Origin: Pseudomonadota bacterium
GTDB lineage: Bacteria > Myxococcota > Polyangia > Polyangiales > Polyangiaceae
Assembly (NCBI GenBank): GCA_023419055.1
Contig: JAEZYO010000902.1
Span: forward strand, 1-11,212
Direction of reading: 5' to 3'
DNA: 11,212 bases
Below the pieces are notes generated by a model. It worked only from the letters and a program-made list of their open reading frames with translations. It was not told the origin of the DNA and did no database searches. Both the position numbers and the translations under genes were made by a program. Shown here one piece after another: positions 1 to 11,212 of this stretch. Within the stretch, counting starts at the first letter, position 1. Each line of letters begins with the position of its first letter.

Positions 1-1180
1 CTCCACTCGAGCGGGCTTCGCAGCGCGAGCGAATCGCCTCGAGACCATCTTGTTCGGGGGATCGCGCTACTTGAGCGGGCGTCGCTACGCCGGAAAGACG
101 TCGGGAAGTCGTCGCGGCCTCACGCGCACACGCGCTTCGCAGCCGGTCGAGCTCGGGCAAGCTGGCAAGCACGGCGTCGTAGCTCGGTCCAAAATCGAGC
201 AAGCACGCGATCTCGTCCACCCCCGCCTGCCAGAGGCCCATAGCGAGCTCGCGGCAACTCTCTGCCGACCCGATCAGCGCTCGGCTTCCGACGAAGCGGT
301 CGTACAAGAAGTTGACGAAGGCGTCCTTCTCTTGCTCCGAGAAGGCGTCGAGGTCGACCTTCTCGCCCCGGCTCGTCGCCAACCCCTTGAGCAGCGACGC
401 GTTCGACTTCAGGAACGCGCAGTACGGCTCACGAGCGGCCTCTCGGGCTGCGTTGGCGTCTGCTCCGAGGAACGTGTGGACCATCAGGCTCACGATGCCT
501 GTCGCCGGGTCGAAGCCCGCGCGAGCTCGCGCCTCGCGATAGAGCGCGACCTTCGAGGCGACCCCGTCGACGTCTTGGTCGAGGAGGTGCGTGAGGACGT
601 TCGCTCCAATCTCTCCTGCGCGGACGAACGTCTCGGGTGCGCGCGCCGCCGTGATCCAAGTAGGGAGCTCGCGCTGAACCGGGCGCGGCAGAATGCGAAC
701 ATCTACGAGGCGGCCATGCCCAGCGCGCGCCGAACGGGCTTCACCACGCCAGAGGCCCTGCACGGTGGGGATCGCCGCGAACATTTCGTCTTGGCGCTTG
801 GCGTAGCGGTCGGGGAAGAAGACGAAGTCCTCAGGGTTCCATCCAGGTGCGAAGGAGATCCCCACTCGGCCACCGGAGAGATTGTCGACCATCGACCACT
901 CTTCGGCGACCCGCACCGGATCGTGCAGAGGGAGCACGACGCTACCCGCACGCAGCGCGACTCGCGTGGTCGCAAGCGCGATGGCTGCCTGCAAGACCGC
1001 GGGGTTGGGATACAAGCCACCGAGGTTCGCAAAGTGCCGCTCCGGCACCCACACGCTCGAGAATTCGTGGCGATCCGCGAAGCGCGCGGCCTCTATCACG
1101 AGGCGGTACTTGTCCGTCAGCAGCGACTCCTCGCTGGCGGAAAAGAACATGATACCGAACTCGGGGGCGTTGCTTCTCAT
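1..1180 (-). CDS. MupA/Atu3671-type FMN-dependent luciferase-like monooxygenase, N-terminal part of a probably larger PKS protein (open at left edge)
   Basis: The reading frame is open for 393 codons from an ATG at 1180-1178 and runs off the left edge. Residues about 5-349 match the natural-product luciferase-like monooxygenase family. They start with FGIMFFSASEE and include WVPERHF (44-50), GGLYPNP (54-60), RAGSVVLPLHDPVRVAEEW (77-95), DNLSGGRVGISFAPGW (99-114), RILPRPVQRELPTWITAA (162-179), GANVLTHLL (192-200) and DEIACLLDFG (322-331). Family members use reduced flavin and O2 on carrier-bound intermediates in PKS/NRPS pathways; the substrate here is unknown. The domain starts within a few residues of the ATG, which supports this start. 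The ATG overlaps the upstream PKS stop (ATGA), with only a weak GTGAG as ribosome site, so translation is probably coupled. The frame continues about 44 residues past the normal domain end with no stop, ending in LEAIRSRCEARSSG. That resembles the start of a DH C-terminal hot-dog, so more PKS domains probably follow. A standalone enzyme with a tail is the alternative. Confidence 0.93.
   Translation of the reverse strand, partial: MRSNAPEFGIMFFSASEESLLTDKYRLVIEAARFADRHEFSSVWVPERHFANLGGLYPNPAVLQAAIALATTRVALRAGSVVLPLHDPVRVAEEWSMVDNLSGGRVGISFAPGWNPEDFVFFPDRYAKRQDEMFAAIPTVQGLWRGEARSARAGHGRLVDVRILPRPVQRELPTWITAARAPETFVRAGEIGANVLTHLLDQDVDGVASKVALYREARARAGFDPATGIVSLMVHTFLGADANAAREAAREPYCAFLKSNASLLKGLATSRGEKVDLDAFSEQEKDAFVNFLYDRFVGSRALIGSAESCRELAMGLWQAGVDEIACLLDFGPSYDAVLASLPELDRLRSACAREAATTSRRLSGVATPAQVARSPEQDGLEAIRSRCEARSSG
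134..1168 (-). other. Luciferase-like monooxygenase domain (TIGR04020-like)
   Basis: This domain spans residues about 5-349 of the leftmost gene. It appears full length: it carries the N-terminal beta strand (FGIMFF), the glycine-rich DNLSGGRVGISFAPGW segment, the conserved ILPRPVQ and THLL blocks, and the closing LASLPELDRLR helix typical of the family. No gap or stop interrupts it. Assignment to the MupA/Atu3671 group is from remembered motif similarity rather than a profile search. Confidence 0.9.
1177..1180 (-). other. ATGA start/stop overlap between the second PKS subunit and the monooxygenase gene
   Basis: The ATG of the monooxygenase (1180-1178) shares bases with the TGA stop of the PKS subunit (1179-1177). 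Such overlaps usually allow reinitiation by the same ribosome and help keep the two products in balance. The overlap falls between a DH N-terminal half and the monooxygenase, not at an ordinary module end. Confidence 0.9.
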
Positions 1181-4100
1181 GACGCACTCACAGTGTTGGG
1201 CGACACTTGCTGGCTTCGTGTCACGACAGCCGGACGCAGGGCGGCGGTGGCGTGCAGTACCCACGCGCCTTCTTCGTCGCCTCGCGTATGAAAGCGCACG
1301 GTCGCGTTGCCGTCCGAGAACGCAACACTGGTTTGGAGCCGGCGCGTCTCCTTCGCACCAACGACCAACGCTTGACGAACGTCACAGCTCGAGACGTAGA
1401 AGGCCCGTTCCGGTTCTACGTACGCGGCTGCGGCTAGCGCTGTCTCCACGAGCGCGGCCACGGGCAACAACACGCCCCCTGCGTCCGCGTACTTTCCGCT
1501 GTATGGGATCTCGTTCGCGACGAGGCGCTTCTCCCAATGATGCGAGTCGGGCAGAGCGGCGACTCCGTGTAGCGCGACGCCGAGCAACGGGTGCTCCGGT
1601 CCTTGTCCGGTGATGCCCAGCGTCTCTTGCATTCGCCGCAGCTGCGCTGCGCTCGCGCGACGCAGTGACAACCCGTGGGCGGTAGCCACGACGGCGCCGC
1701 TGTCGTCGAAGAGCTCGAGATCGCCTTCGATCGACTCGGAAGGAGCGCCCTGAACTCCTGCCTCGGGCATGCGCAGACGAGCTTTGCCCCAGAGCTCCGC
1801 GCTTGGACGCCGGTGCAACGTCAGCCGCTGGAGGCCGACCGGCACATACGTTCCTGTAGCGCGGAGCTCGAGCGCAGCCGCACCGAGCAGCTGGAAGCAA
1901 GAATCGAGGATGACCGGGTGGAGCTCGAAGGCCCCGAGTCCGTTGCGGAGCTTCTCCGGAAGACTGATCCGCCCCAGCGCTTCGCCCTCCCGGAGCCAAA
2001 CCTGCTCGACACCTTGGAATTGCTCGCCGTAGTCGAGTCCGTTCGCCGCCAGACCCTGATAGAACTCAGCGCGCGACATTTCGCGATTCATTCGGCGCTG
2101 AAGCACCTCGAGCGGTTCACCCACGGATGCAGGTTCGATCGCTGCCTTCGTGACCGTGCCGACAGCGCAAGGCTCCGCCGTGCCGGAGAGGACCTCGAAA
2201 TCGGCGCGATTCCCGGGCGCGGAAGGCGAGTACGACACTCGCACGCCAGAGTCGTGCTGTCCGCGCACGCTCAGCGCTCTCAGGATGAGCAGGTTTTCGA
2301 CGACATACGACCCAGATCCGAAGATCTCCGTGGCACCGGCGAGCGCCAGCTCCAAGTAGCCCGAAGTCGGAAAGATGGCCGTCCCGCGGACCTGATGGTC
2401 GGCGAGAAATGGTGTCTGGTCACACCCCACGTGCGCCGAGAAGCTCGTCTTAGAAGCTTCATCGGACGGCAATCGCGGCCCGAGCAACGCGTGTGCGCCG
2501 AATGCACCGCGACGCGCACCCGTGCCTGCGGGAGCATCCGCGAACCAGAAGCGACGGCGCTCGAACGGGTAGCTCGGCAGTGTGACCCGGCGACGCTCAC
2601 GGCCGGCGTCGAAACCCTGCCAATTCACCGGAACTCCGCTGACGTACAACTTCCCGAGGCTCCCGAGGAGCTGCATCCAGTCCCCGCCTCCACGCCTCAA
2701 GCTCCATGCCCAAACTTCCTCGTCACTCGCCTCTCGGCGCCCTAGACCCGTCAGCACCGGCGCCGGACCCACTTCCAGGAACGTCCGGTATCCTTCATCT
2801 CTCAGCGTCTCGAGCCCGGCACGGAAGCGCACTGCCTCTCGCACGTGACGCCTCCAGTACGAGGCTCGCGTGACTTCCTCGCCGCCGCGCGCGCCCGTCA
2901 CGTTCGAGATCAGGTCCAGCTGCGGAGCGCTGTAGCTCACGCTCTCGGCGATCGCCTCGAACTCATCGAGCATCGGCTCCATCAGCGCCGAATGGAAGGC
3001 ATGCGACACCTTCAGCTGCTTCACCGCGACTCCGCGCGCGGCGAGTTCTTCGCTCACTCGCTGCACCGCCAGGCGCCGCCCGGAGATCACGACTTCACGC
3101 ACTCCGTTCACGGCTGCGATCGAGACGTCTGCAGCCGACTTCAGAGCCGACAGAGCCACCTCTTCCGAGCAGCCGAGGGCCGCCATCGCGCCTTCTCGCG
3201 GCAGCGCCTGCATCAAACGACCGCGAGCAGCGACGAGCTTCAGCGCATCTTCCAGGCTGAACACGCCCGCCGCGCACGCTGCGACGTATTCCCCGACGCT
3301 GTGGCCCATCACTCCACGGGCTTCCACTCCCCACGAGCGCCAGAGCTGCCATAGGGACCACTCGAGCGCGAACAGTGCCGGCTGCGTGCACGCTGTCTCG
3401 TCCAGCAGTTCGCACCGGTCCTCGTACAGCACGCTGAGCAGCGGCTCCCGGAGGTGCTCTCTCAGGATCTCGGCGCACTTCTCGAGCTCCTTGCGGAAGC
3501 GCGGCTCCTTCTCGTAGAGCTCCCGACCCATTCCGGCGTACTGAGAGCCCTGACCCGTGAACAACACCGCGAGCTCGGGCGCTGTGGCCGCATCGGGCAG
3601 TTCCCCGGAGAGGACTCCTTCGGAGTTGGGGGCAGCAGTGAAGGCCGCGAGCCCTCGACGTAGCTCCTCCGCCGAGGTCACCGGAATCGCCAGCCGATGC
3701 TCGAAGTGTGAACGGCCGGCATTGGCCGTAAAACACACATCAGCGACGCTGAGCGTCGGATTCGCAGACAGGTGCTCGCTGTAGCGCGCAGCCAGCGCGC
3801 GCAATGCCCCTGAGCTTCGCGCAGACGCGGTGAACAAGTGCAAGGGACGATCCGGAAGGACCTCCTTGATCTCCCGCGTCGGAGCCTCCTCCAACACGAT
3901 GTGCGCGTTCGTGCCGCTGAAGCCGAAGGAGCTCACTCCGGCGATACGCGGCTCCGAACTCGCCCAAGGCGTGGCTTCCCTCGGAACTCGAGCCGGAATT
4001 TCTTCCAGCCGAACGTACGGATTGACCTTCTCGAGATGAAGATGCGGTGGCACTTCCCGGTGCTGAAGGACCAGCACCGCCTTGATCAAGCCAGCGATCC

Positions 4101-5255
4101 CGGCGGCAGCCTCCAGATGTCCGAGGTTCGTCTTCGCCGATCCCAGCAAGAGCGGCTCGGTGCGTCCCTCACTCAACGCGGACGCGAGCGCGCCCACCTC
4201 GATGGGATCTCCGAGCGACGTGCCCGTACCATGAGCTTCCACGTACCCGACGCGTCCCGGTGCGACGCGCGCCCGTGCGAGCGCCTCGCGGATCAGGGCG
4301 ACCTGGGCGGCTTGATTCGGCGCGGTCAGGCCATTGCTGCGGCCGTCCTGGTTGACGGCAGAGCCACGAACTACGGCCAAAACGTTGTCTCGAGCGGCGA
4401 TCGCGTCAGAGAGACGTTTGAGCACCACCACACCGCAGCCTTCGCCCCGCACGTATCCGTCGGCGGAAGCATCGAACGTCTTGCAACGCCCATCTGCGGA
4501 GAGCGCTCGCAGCTTGCAGAAGTAGACCGTGGGCTCCGGCGAGAGGATCAAATTCACGCCACCGGCGAGCGCCAGATCGCATTCTCGGGAAGCGAGGCTT
4601 CGACACGCGAGGTGAATACCCACGAGCGACGACGAACAGGCGGTGTCGAGCGTGAAGCTGGGACCATGCACGCCGAGGAGGTAGGAAATGCGCCCGGCAG
4701 CGATGCTCGCGGTGTTTCCGGTGCCCGAGTAGCTGTCGATGTGCGACAGATCTGGCCGGCTCGCGATCAGCGAATAGTCGTGCGTGCTCATGCCCAGGAA
4801 GACGCCCGTCGGGCTCCCAGCGAGCTGCTGTGGTGACTGTCCCGCGTTCTCCAAAGCCTCCCAGCAGATCTCGAGCAGCAGCCGCTGCTGTGGATCCATC
4901 ATCGCGGCTTCGCGCGGGCTGATGTTGAAAAACTCCGGCGCAAACGCGGCGACGTCTACGTCGAGAAACCCGCCGCGGCGCGTGTACATCTTGCCCGGCG
5001 CTTCCGGATCCTGGTCGTAGTACTCCTGCACGTCCCAGCGGTTGCCTGGCACCTCTCGGACCGCATCGATTCCGGCACGCAACAGCCGCCAGTAGCCCTC
5101 CGGGTCGTTCGCGCCCCCGGGAAATCGGCAGCCCATACCGACGATGGCGATCGGCTCCGTCGAGGCGGATTCGGCGCGCGCGACGCGCTCGCGCAAGCTT
5201 CGGATCTCGCGAAGCGCATCCCGAAGCAGCGCGCTGTGATCTTGCCCGCTCGTGG

Positions 5256-5259
<4 letters not shown>
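1177..5259 (-). CDS. Type I polyketide synthase subunit: docking helix-KS-AT-DH-truncated DH-like, with no KR or ACP
   Basis: This 1360-residue subunit extends a polyketide with malonyl-CoA. Domains: N-terminal docking helix (about 8-31); KS (36-458) with Cys208 in DTACSSS, His343 in EAHGTGTS and His381 in KTNLGH; AT (563-905) with Ser654 in GHSVGEY and the malonyl-type signature HAFH (753-756); DH (922-1208) with His955 in [15 protein letters not shown] (1077-1081) and DSCFQ (Asp1119, Gln1123), all intact. A second DH-like N-terminal hot-dog (1222-1345) has Tyr1257 where the catalytic His should be, and the protein ends just after it. KR and ACP, normally at the end of such a module, are absent, so they must be supplied by another chain, most simply the next gene. 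The start is GTG at 5259-5257, preceded by GGAGAGAGG seven bases upstream; it overlaps the stop of the upstream PKS (GTGA). The stop overlaps the monooxygenase start (ATGA). Product and cluster identity are not recognised. Confidence 0.96.
1225..1596 (-). other. Truncated, degenerate DH-like domain (N-terminal hot-dog only)
   Basis: Residues 1222-1345 of the second subunit begin with the DH hallmark EHPLLG. They contain [22 protein letters not shown], which aligns with the catalytic segment [22 protein letters not shown] of the module 1 DH: Gly and Pro are kept but the catalytic His is Tyr (Tyr1257, codon 1489-1491). The segment ends with [11 protein letters not shown], which matches the last strand of the first hot-dog (WRRHATCRV in module 1). 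The C-terminal hot-dog with YGPxF and the catalytic Asp is missing from this chain. It is therefore not an active dehydratase by itself and may be structural. Confidence 0.82.
1636..2496 (-). other. Dehydratase domain, intact (module 2)
   Basis: A complete double hot-dog with His955 in [15 protein letters not shown] and the Asp/Gln pair in [10 protein letters not shown]. It starts at AHALLGPRL, directly after the AT linker, and ends near [15 protein letters not shown] second DH-like segment follows immediately, so the module carries one working DH and one partial one. Confidence 0.93.
2541..3582. repeat. Direct repeat copy A: AT domain plus post-AT linker (module 2)
   Basis: This stretch is closely matched by 9005-10049 in the same orientation, offset 6464 bases at one end and 6467 at the other; the difference is one codon. 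The similarity starts abruptly at the codons for RRRFWF (31 identical bases at 2541) and ends near LFTGQGSQY. Hand comparison of the translated copies gave about 45 differences over about 342 residues. Nearby KS and DH sequence does not show this similarity. Confidence 0.9.
2560..3573 (-). other. Malonyl-CoA acyltransferase domain with post-AT linker (module 2)
   Basis: It runs from [16 protein letters not shown] to [11 protein letters not shown] with GHSVGEY and HAFH, so malonyl-CoA is the predicted extender. No ACP exists on the same polypeptide, so it must charge an ACP on another chain. Confidence 0.95.
3886..5154 (-). other. Ketosynthase domain, complete (module 2)
   Basis: A full KS from [15 protein letters not shown] to [16 protein letters not shown], with the active-site Cys in [11 protein letters not shown] and the two catalytic His residues in [13 protein letters not shown] and [12 protein letters not shown]. 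Nothing suggests loss of condensing activity. Confidence 0.96.
5166..5259 (-). other. N-terminal docking helix of the second PKS subunit
   Basis: Residues about 8-31, [24 protein letters not shown], have a heptad-like spacing of Leu, Ile and Val with many Arg residues, and sit immediately before the KS start [15 protein letters not shown]. This is the usual position and look of a PKS N-terminal docking coiled coil. It should receive the acyl-ACP of the fully reducing module. Confidence 0.75.

Positions 5260-11212
<5,953 letters not shown>

Noticed and set aside
1177..1200. Possible frameshift or sequencing error splitting a single PKS-monooxygenase fusion gene
   Set aside because: The ATGA overlap is a standard coupled junction, the monooxygenase domain begins a few residues after the ATG as in its family, and no coding similarity is lost at the junction. 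An error cannot be fully excluded, since a one-base change would fuse the two frames.
50..1291. A 413-codon open frame on the plus strand
   Set aside because: It lies opposite the monooxygenase gene and the PKS C-terminus, both of which have recognisable motifs on the minus strand. Its translation is Arg-rich, low-motif sequence typical of the antisense of GC-rich genes.
1675..2745. A 356-codon open frame on the plus strand
   Set aside because: It is entirely antisense to the DH and AT domains of the second PKS subunit and shows no family motif.
3838..4836. A 332-codon open frame on the plus strand
   Set aside because: It is antisense to a fully intact KS domain and has no recognisable protein features. 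Other plus-strand frames at 7632-8345 and 9309-10040, and the minus-strand alternative frame at 4406-5482, were rejected for the same reason.

Overview
The whole 11.2 kb window is coding DNA on the minus strand. It holds three consecutive genes of a modular type I polyketide synthase (PKS) assembly line, transcribed right to left and joined by 4-base start/stop overlaps. There is no intergenic gap, RNA gene, mobile element or CRISPR array. High G+C with strong third-position bias, a cis-AT architecture, PKS subunits with short docking tails, and a MupA/Atu3671-type luciferase-like monooxygenase in the same operon suggest a myxobacterium or a similar high-GC secondary-metabolite producer. That assignment is an inference from style, not from a marker gene.

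Right part (5256 to beyond 11212): a PKS subunit missing about the first 140 residues of its ketosynthase. Its visible order is KS-AT-DH-(structural KR)-ER-KR-ACP-docking tail. Every catalytic motif is present, so it should load malonyl-CoA and fully reduce the beta-carbon.

Middle part (1177-5259): a second subunit with an N-terminal docking helix, KS, a malonyl-type AT and an intact DH. It then has a second, incomplete DH-like piece, only the N-terminal hot-dog, in which the catalytic His is replaced by Tyr. The polypeptide ends there, with no KR and no ACP, so the module cannot be complete on this chain.

Left part (<1-1180): a gene open to the left edge, starting at an ATGA overlap. It begins directly with a full-length FMN-dependent luciferase-like monooxygenase (LLM) domain. 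The short tail after that domain resembles the lead-in to a C-terminal DH hot-dog. My reading is that an LLM sits in the linker between the two hot-dogs of a degenerate DH, and that a gene boundary falls exactly at the first junction. The missing KR and ACP of module 2 would then lie further left, making a module split over two proteins with an embedded oxygenase.

The two AT domains with their post-AT linkers are nearly identical to each other, while the flanking KS and DH domains are clearly more diverged. This points to recent AT duplication or gene conversion within the cluster.
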